Source: Branchipolynoe longqiensis (taxonomy: Eukaryota; Annelida; Polychaeta; Phyllodocida; Polynoidae). From it: DNA of 64,000 nt. Below the pieces are notes generated by a model. That model saw only the letters and a list, made by a program, of their open reading frames with translations. It made no database searches and had not been told where the DNA came from. Shown here one piece after another: positions 51,090 through 61,722 of the stretch. The stretch lies in the NCBI GenBank assembly GCA_030323885.1, contig CM059188.1, forward strand, positions 109,108,644 to 109,172,643. Direction: 5' to 3'. The position numbers and the translations under genes were made by a program. Numbering within the stretch: the stretch's first letter is position 1; each line of letters begins with the position of its first letter.

Positions 51090-51520
51090 GCGGGGGGGGG
51101 GGGGGGGGGTCGAGGAGCCGGGGAACGGAGACGAGGCGCGGGGGGCGGAGACGGGGCGAGGGGGGGTGGAGACGGGGTGCGGGGTGCGGAGACGGGGAGC
51201 GGGGGGATGGAGACGGGGCGCGGGGGGATGGAGACGGGGTGCGGGGGGATGGAGACGGGGTACGGGGGGCGGAGACAGGGCGCGGGGAATGGAGACGGGG
51301 CGCGGGGGGGACGAGGTGCCGGTGACGGAGACGGGGCTCGGGGGGGGGGGGGGGGGGGGGCGGAGACGGGGCGCGGGGGAAATGAGGAGCCGGGGACGGA
51401 GACGGGGCGCGGGGGACGGGGAGCGGGGCGCGAGGGGGACGGAGACGGGGCGGGGCGGGGGGGAGTGGGGGGACGGAGACGGGGCTCGGGGAGCGGAGAC
51501 GGGGCGTGGGGGGAAGGGGT
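51090..51520. repeat. G-rich minisatellite (GGAGACGGGGCGCGGGGG)n
   Basis: Variable 15-25-bp units on plus with many runs of four or more G, including two long poly(G) tracts. The six-frame openness is compositional. G-quadruplex potential on the plus strand is high. Confidence 0.92.
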
Positions 51521-51667
51521 GCAGGGCTGAGGAGTCGCTTATAGGCATTGGATACATTATTGATCACTGCCCATCTGAGGGCCTCGTGCCGTGAAAGGGC
51601 ACCACTGCTTGACAGCCCTCCTACTGAGGGCCGTACTGCAATAAGGACCGGCGCACACTACCCGATG

Positions 51668-51957
51668 TGACCAGACGGGATGACCGAATGAGTTGAGCAT
51701 CGTCACCCGTTTTGGTAGATCGTGGGATTCGAATTCACTGGTTCGAACCCTGGTCGTGTTAAACCAATGACATAACAATCTATATTTGTCACTTCCTAGG
51801 CAGGCACTCGGCATTATTAGAATATGACAAGGACTGGTTGGCTCAGTGTCAGGATAATGTGACTGAGTCGGAGGTTAGGTGATGGTGCTGGCAGCCTGAT
51901 CTCTCAGTGGGACAGCACTGTAAAGTGGGGTTGAGTGCGCACTGTCACAAGTCGATT
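51668..51957 (+). mobile_element. SINE-A, tail missing, double box B head
   Basis: Head 'cagacgggatgaccgaatga' with 'gggattcgaattc' and 'tggttcgaaccctgg' in tandem; cut after 'cactgtcacaagtcg'. Confidence 0.86.
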
Positions 51958-51998
51958 GGTGAAGCTTCGAACCAGAGCAATCTAAGGACCAAGGTAAA

Positions 51999-52705
51999 GC
52001 TGCATTGTCCGATGAAGCATCAAATTTTCAAAACCAAAGTACTCACCAGGATTTCATTCTACATAGCTAACTTAGATATTGATGCACTTATTAAGCATTT
52101 GTTGCCACATAGAATGGATTTAGCTTGTTTGTTGTTGTTTTATATCCTAGCAACATCTAAGGTCATATCAGGACGGGTACCGACTTGTGACAGTGCACAC
52201 TCATGGCAACTTTATAGTGCTGCCCCACTGGAAGACCAGGCCACCAGCACCATGACCTGATATCCCACTCAGTCACATTATCCTGACACTGAGCCAACAA
52301 GTCCTTGTCCTATCCTAATAATGCCGAGCCCCAGGTTAGGAAGCGACAAGTATCAATTTTCAAGTCATTGGTTTGACTCGACCCGGGTTCGAACCCACGA
52401 CCCCACGATCTACCAACACGGGAGACGGACCCTTTAACTCATTCGGCCATGCCATCCCGTCTGGTTACATAGAATGGAATGCCGAGGCAATTTAATAAAA
52501 CATGTTACTGCATAAGCCTGTGATGTCAGTGTTCTGTCATGCTTGCCAAAATTTATTTTGCATATTTGCACTTCACATATCTCAAAAGTTAGCTATTTAA
52601 ATTAAAAGTTACTTCAAGCTAAAGTAAGGTAGATTATATCAATCGATTTAATATATTCATCTGGGAAAGATTTACTCAAACTTAAAACCATCGGACTATG
52701 CAACT
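51999..52705. mobile_element. MITE M1 with nested SINE-A
   Basis: Left TIR 'agctgcattgtccgatg', right TIR 'catcggactatgcaact'. The interior splits at 52127/52467 around a SINE-A; 'cacatagaatgga' borders both sides ('ttacatagaatgga' after it), a probable ~9-11-bp TSD. Confidence 0.85.
52128..52466 (-). mobile_element. SINE-A nested in MITE M1
   Basis: Full length: tail 'gtttgttgttgttttatatc', head 'catgccatcccgtctgg'. It contains a 6-bp duplication (ccatgccatccc) at the head end. Confidence 0.87.
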
Positions 52706-52756
52706 TGAAATAAGAATATCCCAATATGTATCTTCAACATATCCCCCTAGTTTCAG

Positions 52757-52955
52757 ACCGGGCACGGTGGCCGAATCGGGAGAAAGTGGGCCTCGTGTGC
52801 AGGATATCAAGAGTTTGGTTCCCGGTCGAGTCAAACCAATGACTTATCAAATTTACACTTGTCGCTTCCTAGCCTGGTGCTCGACATTGATAGGATAGGG
52901 CAAGGACTACTTAGCTCAGTTTCAGGATAATGTGACTGAGTGGAATATCAGGTTT
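52757..52955 (+). mobile_element. SINE-A, 3'-truncated, GC-rich-head type
   Basis: Head 'gaccgggcacggtggccgaa', box B 'gagtttggttcccgg'; ends at 'gagtggaatatcagg'. Confidence 0.85.
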
Positions 52956-52989
52956 TAAACTATTATGTATGTGAATGAATGTAACATAA

Positions 52990-53075
52990 CATGGCCGGAA
53001 GACCAGTCAGTGCCTCGGCGCTGACAAAAATACCTTTATTCGCAGAATAAAATGATCATTTAACAAACAAACAAA
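52990..53075 (+). mobile_element. 3' end of 'GGCCGGAAGACCAG' retroposon
   Basis: 'catggccggaagaccagtca', AATAAA-type signal 'gcagaataaaatga', then an (aaac)n tail. Confidence 0.7.
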
Positions 53076-53406
53076 CAAAAAAGAAACATATCTCGCTAGT
53101 TTCAACCCACAATGCAATCTGGGCCGGTGTAGGACCTTCATAACACTACCCCGTTCGAACACTACGGTAGTGTTTTGAACTTAGGTTCAAAACACTATGG
53201 TAGTGTTTTGAGCTTAAGGCCCTGTCACACTACGACGTTTCCCCCGGCGCGCCGGCAACGCGCAAAATATTTGCAACCCGTCGAGAAACGTCAAACTTTT
53301 CGGCGTGTTGGGGGGTTGTTGGACGGGCGGCAGCGTGTTGGTAGCGTGATCATAGCGTGTTATTAGCGCGCCGTCAACGGGTATCAACGTAGCAGCCTCC
53401 CTCCCT

Positions 53407-54985
53407 CCCTCCCTGTGTCTGTGTGTGTGTGTCTCTGTGTCTGTATGTACGTCTCTGTGTCTATGTGTGTGTCTGTGTGTGTGTCTGTGTGTGTGTCTGT
53501 GTGTGTGTCTCTGTGTATCTATGTGTGTGTCTGTGTGTCTATTTGTGTGTCTCTGTGCGTGTGTCTCTGTGTCTTTGTGTCTCTGTGCATGTGTCTCTGT
53601 GTCTGTGTCTCTGTGTGTGCGTATCTGTGTATGTGTGTGTGGCTCTGTGTCTCTGTGTGTGTCTCTTTGTCTGTGTGTGTCTGTGTGTGTGTATGTCTGT
53701 GTGTCTCTGTACGTGTCTGTGTGTTTCTGTGTCTGTGTGTGTGTCTGTGTGTGTCTCTGTGTCTCTGTGTGTGTCTCTGTGTGTGTCTGTGTGTGTATCT
53801 CTGTGTCTGTGTGTGGGTGTCTCTGTGTCTGTGTGTGTGTCTATGTGTGTGTCTCTGTGTCTGTGTGTGTCTGTGTGTGTCTCTGTTTGTGTCTCTGTGT
53901 GTGTCTCTGTGTCTCTATGTCTTTGTGTGTGTATCTGTGACTGTGGGTGTGTCTCTGTGTCTATATGTGTGTCTGTGTGTGTATGCGTGTGTGTGTCTCT
54001 GTGTCTCAGTGTGTGCATATGTGTCTCTATGTGTGTCTCTGTGTCTCTGTGTGTGTGTCTCTGTGTCTGTATGTGTGTCTCTGTGTCTATGTGTGTTTCT
54101 CTGTGTGAGTCTGTGTGTGTGTCTCTGTGTCTCAGTGTGTGTATCTGTGTATCTATTTGTGTTGGTGTGTGTGTGTCTCTGTGTTTGTGTGTGTCTCTGT
54201 GTCTCTGTGTGTGTCTATGTGTGTGTATTTGTGTCTGTGTGTGTCTCTGTGTATCTGTGTGTGTCTCTTTGTCTCTGTGTGTGTCTGTGTGTATGTGTGT
54301 GTCTCTATATGTGTCTCTGTGTCTGTGTGTGTCTCTGTGTGTGTGTCTGTGTGTGTGTCTCTGTGTCTGTGTGTGTGTGTCTCTGTGTCTCTGTTTCTGT
54401 GTCTCTGTGTCTCTATGTGTGTGTATGTGTGTGTCTCTGTGTCTGTGTGTGTCTCTGTGTCTATGTGTGTGTCTATGTGTCTTTGTGTCTCTGTCTCTGT
54501 GTGTGTCTGTGTGTGTGTCTCTGTGTCTCTGTGTGTGTCTCTGTGTCTATGTGTGTGTCTCTGTGTTTGTGTGTGTCTCTGTATGTGTCTCTGTGTGTGT
54601 CTCTATGTGTGTCTGTGTGTCTGTGTGTGTGTCTCTGTGTCTCTGTGTGTGTCTGTGTGTGTCACTGTGTCTCTGTGTCTCTGTCTCTGTGTCTCTATGT
54701 GTGTGTCTGTGTGTGCGTCTCTGTGTCTGTGTGTGTCTCTGTGTCGATGTGTGTGTCTCTGTGTCTTTGTGTGTCTGTGTCTATGTGTGTGTCTCGGTGT
54801 CTGTCTGTGTGTGTGTCTCTATGTGTGTATGTGTGTCTGTGTGTCTGTGTGTCTGTGTGTCTGTGTGGGTGTCTCTGTGTCACTGTGTGTCTCTGTGTTT
54901 GTGTGTGTGTCTGTGTGTGTGTCTCTTTGTCTCTGTGTGTGTCTCTGTGTACGTCTCTCTGTGTGTGTCTGTGTGACTATGTGTG
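53407..54985. repeat. giant (TGTGTGTC/TC)n microsatellite, left arm in M7
   Basis: About 1.58 kb of 'gtgtgtgtctctgtgtctgt' variants. Free of stops in two frames, giving 500-700-codon Cys/Val/Ser/Leu artefacts. Confidence 0.95.
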
Positions 54986-55059
54986 GGAGGGAAGGGGGGA
55001 TAGGGAGAAAGAGAGGGAGGGAGAGAGGGGGGAGGGAGGGAGGGAGAGTGTCTGTGTGT

Positions 55060-56090
55060 CTCTCTCTCAGAGACACACACACAGACACAGACACACACAT
55101 AGAGACACACAAAGAGACACAGAGTCACACACACAGAGACACACACACATAGACACACACAGACATACACAGACACACAGAGACACAGAGACACACACAC
55201 ACAGACAAACACACAAAGACACAGATACACACACAGACACACAGAGACACACATACACACACAAATACACAGAGACACACACACAGACACAGAGAGACAC
55301 ACAGAGACACACACATAAACACACACATGGAGACACACACACAGATACACACAGACAGAGAGACACACACACAGACACACACACAGACACAGAGACACAC
55401 ACACTGAGACACAGAGACAGAAAGACAGAGACACAGAGACACACACACAGACACAGAGACACACGCAGACACAGACACAGAGACACACACACTGAGACAC
55501 AGACACAGAGACACATAGATACACCCACAGAAACACAGAGACACAGACACAGACACAGAGACACACACACAGACACAGACACACACACATAGACACAGAG
55601 ACACACACATACACACACATACACATATACACACACACAAAGACACAGAGACACACACACAGACACAGAGACACACACACTGAGACACAGAGACAGAAAG
55701 ACAGAGACACAGAGACACACACACAGACACAGAGACACACGCAGACACAGACACAGAGACACACACACTGAGACACAGACACAGAGACACATAGATACAC
55801 CCACAGAAACACAGAGACACAGACACAGACACAGAGACACACACACAGACACAGACACACACACATAGACACAGAGACACACACATACACACACATACAC
55901 ATATACACACACACAAAGACACAGAGACACACACACACACAGACACAGAGAGACACACACACAGACACAGAGACACACACATAGACACACACATGGAGAC
56001 ACACACAGATACACACACAGAGACACATAGACACACACAGACACACACACAGACACAGACACACACAGAGACACACACACACAGGACACA
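55060..56090. repeat. giant (ACACACAGAGAC)n microsatellite, right arm in M7
   Basis: About 1.03 kb, the strand complement in type of the left arm, separated from it by an 80-bp G/A-rich spacer (54986-55059). Includes a ~276-bp tandem duplication (about 55375-55650 and 55651-55926) recognisable by 'actgagacacagagacagaa'. Confidence 0.95.
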
Positions 56091-56619
56091 CACAGCAACG
56101 TGCGAGCAACGCGCTGGTAACGCGTGTCGACGTCCTGCAAACGCGCCCGTCGCGCCCGTAACGTGGGTCAACGTCATGCCAACGCGCCGGTAACGCGCGA
56201 TCCAACACGTTGGCGCACGTCGGCGCGCGTCCAAAGTTTTGTGCATGCACAAAACCTCGACGCGCCCCGACGCGCGCCGACGCGCGCCGACGTTTCCATT
56301 CACACGTTGCTATGTACCGACGCGCCGGTAACGCGCCGGTAACGTGCCGGCAACGCGCCGGTAACGTACCGGACGTGTACCGACGTGTTGAACAAAAACC
56401 CAACCCGTCGGCACGCGTCGAAGCGCGTTGGTGAGAAACGTTGTAGTGTGACAGGGCCTTTAGGTTCAAAACACTACTGTTAAGTTCAAAACACTACCCC
56501 TACATACGTCGAAAACACTACCCAAGTTCAAAACACTCATGACACGGCAGTAGCATGACGTTTAGGTAAAAGTTTGATGCGCCATCCTGATATGACCTTA
56601 GATGTTGCTAGGACGTAAA

Positions 56620-56935
56620 ACAAAAAGCAACAGTTTGGCGCAACGTGTGCTAACGTGCCCGTAACACGAAATCAACACGTTGACGCGCGTCGAAAGCTTT
56701 GTGCAAGCACAAAACGATCGACGCGGGCCGACGCATGCCGGCGTGCGCACAGAACGCCGCTGTCACTCAAAGTGTACTGATGTGTACCGACGCGTCAGTA
56801 ACGTGTTCGTAACGCGCCGGTAATGCATCCCGATGCATGCCGACGTTTCGTCCAAAAAGGCGACATGTCGGCACGCATCGAGGCACGTTGGTGAGAAACG
56901 TCGTAATGTGACAGCACCATTATGTAGCCTAACGT
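56620..56935. mobile_element. M7 fragment (right arm only)
   Basis: 'acgtgcccgtaacacgaaat', 'ctttgtgcaagcacaaaac' and the end 'gagaaacgtcgtaatgtgac' match the right part of M7. No left TIR. Confidence 0.75.
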
Positions 56936-56944
56936 ATCCATCAG

Positions 56945-57015
56945 TGTGCACTGTCACAAGTCGGTGCCTGCCCTAATATGACCTTAGATGTTCCTAGGAC
57001 ATAAAACAACAATCA
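56945..57015 (+). mobile_element. SINE-A tail fragments
   Basis: 'cactgtcacaagtcggtgcc' to 'gacataaaacaac'. A shorter piece of the same tail is at 56583-56625. Confidence 0.75.
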
Positions 57016-57299
57016 ACAACAACAACAACCCCTACTGCCCCACCTTACTGCATACTGCATCACGCTACTACAAATGAAACTGAATATGCAGCATTTATAA
57101 CATATTTTTTAGAGTAGTGTTTTGAACTATGGGGTAGTGTTTTGAACTTAATGACAGTGTTTTGAGCGTGGCCACAGTAGTGTTTTGAACCTACCTTCAA
57201 CTAGGTTCAAAACACTACGGTAGTGTTTTGAACCTAGGTTCAAAACAGTACCGTAGTGTTTTTGTGGGGTAGTGTTTTGAACTTACTACACCGGCTTTG

Positions 57300-57560
57300 A
57301 GGGGCCTCAAGGCCTAGTTCCCGGAATTCTCGCTAGGGGGGGTGGGGGGTGGGGGGACATCGCCCAAAGTGATCCATGACCGCTGGGGGGCGTGGTAAAC
57401 AAAACCAATGTGAAGGTGCTCTGTCCGATGATCCGTGCATAAAACTGTCAGAAACGTGCCTGAAATAAGCCTAGCCGGTTATCTATCAGCGACAGGGGGT
57501 CACGTGGGTCAGCAGGCAGAGCTCACTCCGGCGCATGCGCGCGCATCTTTATATCAAGTA
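57300..57560. promoter_or_regulatory. possible CpG-rich regulatory segment (E-box, NRF1-like site)
   Basis: CACGTG at 57501-57506 and the palindrome GCGCATGCGC at 57531-57540 (NRF1-type) lie in a GC-richer non-repeat stretch. No TATA box, first exon or ORF is visible, so this is weak. Confidence 0.25.
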
Positions 57561-57599
57561 AGCTCACCACACGCAGATGTTTGATATATGTACAGTAAG

Positions 57600-57885
57600 A
57601 CCTCTTATTTGACTGACTGCCATCCTACATTCTTTATGTGACGTTTTGTTGTTGTTGTGTTTTTTGTGATGAATTTATTGACCCTGCTCATAAAGGATAA
57701 GTGTGTTAACAATTGTTTTCACCGCTGGACAGCACTAATCCAATTTTATTTAAATATTTAGAATGTTGTCTTAGTAATAATGTAGGTTTTCTTGCTTCTT
57801 GTTTATGGCTTGTATAACATATTATACCAGTATAAAGATACGGAAGGGCATGACCAGTGTCAGTCGCACCGGAGGATTTTCATTT
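57600..57885. repeat. fragments of repeat R-C
   Basis: 'ttgactgactgccatcctac' at 57608 and 'agtataaagatacggaaggg' at 57831 with 'accagtgtcagtcgcaccgg' match 46033-46210 in order, with unrelated DNA between. Confidence 0.6.
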
Positions 57886-57984
57886 ATCTTGGAAATACAG
57901 TAAAACCTCTCTAAATCGACCGACAATGGGAACGGCTTTAAATGGTTCATTTAGGGAGGTGGTCGGTGGTATTGTGAGGTAGCT

Positions 57985-58325
57985 GTTTGTTTGTTGTTGT
58001 TTTATGTCCTAGCAACATGTAAGGTCATATCAGGATGGATACCGACTTGTGACAGTGCACGTGTATGTGTATATATATGTAGTGCATGGCTACTTTATAG
58101 TGCTGCCCCACTGGGAGACCAGGTCATTGGCACCATGACCCGATATCCCACACAGTCACATTATCCCGATACTGTGCTAATCAGTCCTTGTCCTATCCTA
58201 GTAATGTAGAGCACCACGCTAGGTAGAGACAAGTATGAATTTCATAAGTCATTGGTTGGGATTCAAACTCCCGCCATTCCACACGGGAAGCCTGCGTTTT
58301 ACGGATTCGGGTACGCATCCGGCAT
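57985..58325 (-). mobile_element. SINE-A, full length, with (TATG) insertion
   Basis: Tail 'gtttgttgttgttttatgtc', head 'gattcgggtacgcatccgg'. A short 'gtgtatgtgtatatatatgt' expansion lies in the body. Confidence 0.83.
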
Positions 58326-58417
58326 GATATAAAAACGAGCTTGCGAGTTTTGTTTGTTCTTTTGTATCGGTAATGGCTATACACCTATAAATGTTTTAAA
58401 CACATATTTTCTTTTCT

Positions 58418-58716
58418 TGAAGATTTATACTGCCTATCATGGATAAGCCTGAATAGACTTGTTTTCAGCATTAGACAGTTTGTCGATAGAAAGCCCGGGC
58501 CTAAACTTTTACTGACCCGTGGGATTTTTAACCTCCCACACCACATAGACATGGTATGAGGGCAACTGGCCTTTGATGACGCTGTAAGTTATACACAGCG
58601 GTGGAAATCCAAATTGGCAGAGGTGGGGGCACAGGGAATCGAACCACTGACCTTCAGATTAGGAGTCTGACCTAGAAAAAAAGTCAGACACTCCAACCAC
58701 TCCGCTACAGAGAACA
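58418..58716 (-). mobile_element. SINE S2, full length
   Basis: Plus orientation from 'tcttgaagatttatactgcc' to 'caaccactccgctacagaga'. On minus, box B 'gtggttcgattccc' and arm 'cagactcctaatctgaagg' with the same 17-bp insertion. Confidence 0.87.
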
Positions 58717-59279
58717 CCACAAATATCATGGTCTAAATTACTCAATTACTCAATGTCTGCATATTTTCCATTTTACGCAATGCAGTTGCTTTTGGAGGGA
58801 AATATCAATATTATGCTAAAAATACATTTTTCGGCGACCTGGCAAAATACTACCATTTATCATATAAAAATGTCTTAGATGACCTTAAAACCACATGAAA
58901 GTTTGGTTTAACTATACCGGAAGTGGCCTGGCGCCGACAATTTTGTTTGGATTAACCGATACTTTGGATTAACCGACTTTGGTTTAACCAACTTTTTTAT
59001 ATGATAAATGGTAGTATTTTGCCAGGCTGCCGAAAAAAAGTTTGGATTAACCGATCGTTTGGTTTAACCGAGCTTGGTTTAACGGGGTTGTACTGTATTT
59101 GGTGCGGTGAAATGTATATCGGGTGTACCATACTTATATATTTGGGGCTGGCTTTGAGCCATGTCAACGATGCTGAAATGCATCCATTGCAGGATACAGG
59201 TAATTATCCTTCTCTATACAGTGTATAATAATTACTGGTATGCTCGGCCGTCAGAGCACCAGATAATACCAGAAACTCT

Positions 59280-60175
59280 CCCCTTCTGTCACACCTGATG
59301 CCTCTCTCAAACAAACTCATAAGGAAGAAAGGGAAGACAAGTCATGCAAGATTGACAGTGAAGAAGCGCTTTATTGGCATCAACTCATGTTAACCTGCTA
59401 GTGAGCTATCACCCTGATGCCTTACCTTCTGTCCACACAGAGTCTCATTACCTCTTTATCAATGTCTATGAATCAGTGCCTACAACCCATTGAACCGGAG
59501 TCCCCTGGTTGTTGCACACAGCTCAGTTTGTATATATGAAAGGTTGTAGCATCAGACAGAGTGTCTGGGGTCCTGCTCTAGAGTAGGTGTGTCTCACTCA
59601 AGAGCCAGGAGTAGAGTGATCTGCCCAGTGTGTCTGGAGCAGTTTCTTGAATAATTAATATCAAAGTGAGGCTAGTGTGGTCAGGTGGCCAAGGGAGTGC
59701 AGGTGACTGGGCATCCCACAGCCAGCCAATCAGACACCCTCCACAGCCTGGGTGGCGACACCCCCCAGTATGGGTGGCTGTCACTCAACCCAGCTGTAGG
59801 TGGTGTCCTTACTGTATGCAGATTAGGCTGGTGTGCTTGCCCATCAACACTATGGTAACAGGTAGTTGCAGACAGTTACAATAAATATATATATATATTA
59901 AAAATGTCCTTTTCCTCCACTTGCACTCTTTATAGGTGCACAGAGGGACATTTCACCAAACATTCACTGTCTCTTATATAGGACCATCTCATTACAATCT
60001 CAGTCACTATGTATGAATTTATATTCCTCATACCTTAATATGTCACACAGCGATTGGGCACCCATTGCTTTTAGATTACATAACCTTGGTCCCCACTCCC
60101 TCACCCGAGGATACTAATGCTCTCTGCCAATATATAATTCCGAACCTAAAATCCGTATATTTTTACGAGTGCATT
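59280..60175 (-). repeat. long dispersed repeat R-A, copy 2
   Basis: Inverse of 22100-22935 over its full length, diverged by substitutions and small indels ('gtcctgctctagagtaggtg', 'ctgtcactcaacccagctgt', 'ctctctgccaatatataatt'). Confidence 0.8.
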
Positions 60176-60289
60176 GAATCTGGACAACTATCTGTCCTAG
60201 ACATTAGACATTTTTATTCACTATTTCCATACATATTCTAGAAACATAACATAACCTGCTGACAATTTTTTTTTTTTTCATTTTTTGTT

Positions 60290-60380
60290 TATTCCAGTTG
60301 AATAACCTCTTTTTTTCAGCACCGAGGCGCTGGTCTTCCGGCCTTAACAATTATAGTGCATATGAACTATTTATGGATGA
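60290..60380 (-). mobile_element. 3' end of 'GGCCGGAAGACCAG' retroposon
   Basis: 'ttttcagcaccgaggcgctg', 'gtcttccggccttaacaatt', 'gcatatgaactatttatgga', as at 40188-40290. Confidence 0.65.
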
Positions 60381-60594
60381 GGAATATTGTAACCATTAAT
60401 AGTTGTCTTCCAACTGCCCCTTATAAAGAAATAATATGGAATACAAAATCATTAGCCCTGGAGTTGATATATAAATAACCTACAGACTGCTCTTTAAGGA
60501 AACACACACATGTTAGAAAAAGATACAATGAGATCAGCACTTTTCCGTTTATGGGGCCATCTAGTATTCCTACTGCAACCAACAACAATTTTAA

Positions 60595-60941
60595 AGTTGC
60601 ATAGTCCGAGGGCTTTGAGCTTCTGTCAGTTTCTGAGATAAATACATTAAATTGATCATTATAAGCTACTTTAATTTAGGTTGAAGTAACTTTTAGTTTA
60701 ATTGGCTAACTTTGGAGATATTTGAAGTGACAACATGCCAAATTAATTTTGGCAAGCACGCCAAAACTCTGATGCCATAGGTTTATGCAGTAACAGATCC
60801 TATTAAATTGACTCCCCATGCCATTCTATGTGACAACAAATGCTTAATAACTGTACCAGTATCTAAGATAAATATGTAGAATCAAATCTAGGTAAGTGTT
60901 TTGGTTTTGACAATTTGATGCTTCATCGGACTAGGGCAACT
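60595..60941. mobile_element. MITE M1, complete
   Basis: TTAA at 60591-60594 and 60942-60945. TIRs 'agttgcatagtccgagg' and 'catcggactagggcaact'. Confidence 0.87.
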
Positions 60942-61067
60942 TTAACTAAAAGCAGAAAGCCTAAGTTAATGATCTGCTATCGGCTCACACAAAGGATCCA
61001 ATAGATATGCAGGCCTGTAAGCAATGAACCTGAACTGTAAGGTTTCCCGGCTACACACCTTAGTTAT

Positions 61068-61457
61068 AGCTGCACAACCTGATAAAAACATCAAATCTTC
61101 AAAAACCAAAACAGTGATGTAGATTTGATTCTCCAATGGCTGCTGGGGTGAGAAGTCGTTGGAGATAAAAAGAGGACAACAGAGTTTAATATTGGTACAC
61201 CTATCAAGCATTTGTCACCACATAGAACATAACACCGAGCCAATTTAATAGAACCTGTTACCTTAGAAGCCTATGGTGTCAGTGTTTTTGGCATGCTTGC
61301 CAACATTTATTTTGTGTGTTTGCACTTCAAATATCTCAAAAGTTAGTCATTTAAAATAAAAGTTACTTCAAACGAAAGTACGGTGGATTATAACAATCAA
61401 CCTCATATATTTATCTAAGAAAATGACAGAAACCCAAGATAATCGGGCTGTGCAACT
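61068..61457. mobile_element. MITE M1, diverged, with small insertion
   Basis: Starts 'agctgcacaacctgataa', ends 'aatcgggctgtgcaact'; flanking TTAA lost. About 60 bp near 61130-61190 is extra. Lies 125 bp from the previous copy in the opposite internal orientation. Confidence 0.75.
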
Positions 61458-61674
61458 TTCAAGTCGACAGTGTACTGCGGAACGTGACCGGCTGATAATG
61501 GATATGTTGGCGTTGCCTCGTTGTGGGAAATTTGGTGATGGCTCGAGCGACATGCTCCTCCCGGGGAAGACCTTTACGTGATCATCTATCTCCAAGCACA
61601 GTAAAAACCCGATGCAGTCAGACTGTGTGTGTAGGGGTTGGGTGGTGGCACAAAGGGCCATGGGGAATAAGGTC

Positions 61675-61722
61675 GGTTGGTTGGTTGGTTGTTGGAATTT
61701 TACGTCTTGGCAACATCTAAGG
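61675..61722 (-). mobile_element. SINE-A tail fragment
   Basis: 'ggttggttggttggttgttg' and 'cttggcaacatctaagg', then an AT run. Confidence 0.8.

Larger units (their letters stand above)
53217..56459. mobile_element. TIR element M7 (3.2 kb) containing giant microsatellite arms
   Basis: Ends AGGCCCTGTCACACTACGAC and inverse AGGCCCTGTCACACTACAAC (25 bp, one mismatch). The flanks are TTA at 53214-53216 and 56460-56462, and the uninterrupted word 'gaacttaggttc' at 53178-53189 shows what the empty site looked like. Subterminal parts consist of 'cgcgccggtaacg' variants. A TTA duplication and GGCC-type ends suggest a PIF/Harbinger-like MITE (inference). No transposase frame; the long open frames come from the microsatellite. 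Confidence 0.85.
53126..57292. mobile_element. palindromic TIR element M10, host of nested insertions
   Basis: Left end 'ggtgtaggaccttcataaca' and inverse of right end 'ggtgtagtaagttcaaaaca' continue into 'ctacccc'. The native interior is a series of alternating 'ggtagtgttttgaac' and 'gttcaaaacactacc' words, so it is self-complementary at many scales. A 75-bp minimal relative is at 6083-6157. Interrupted by M7 (53217-56459) and by M7 and SINE-A debris (56580-57015). Confidence 0.75.
57896..59098. mobile_element. possible pogo/Tigger-like element with nested SINEs
   Basis: Left 'acagtaaaacctctctaaat' and inverse of right 'acagtacaaccccgttaaac' are like Tigger TIRs. 'tttggattaaccgatac' words repeat near the right end, and a ~38-bp inverted pair ('ctggcaaaatactaccattt' at 58839, its inverse at 59005) lies inside. 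A SINE-A and an S2 sit within. No transposase. Confidence 0.45.

Noticed and set aside
50863..51594. Gly/Arg-rich and Pro-rich frames up to 243 codons
   Set aside because: Compositional result of the G-rich minisatellite on both strands.
53415..56469. Open frames of 340-725 codons on both strands
   Set aside because: They are translations of TG/TC and CA/GA microsatellites (Cys-Val-Ser-Leu or Thr-His-Arg-Asp periodic). Two frames on each strand are open at once, so they are not genes.
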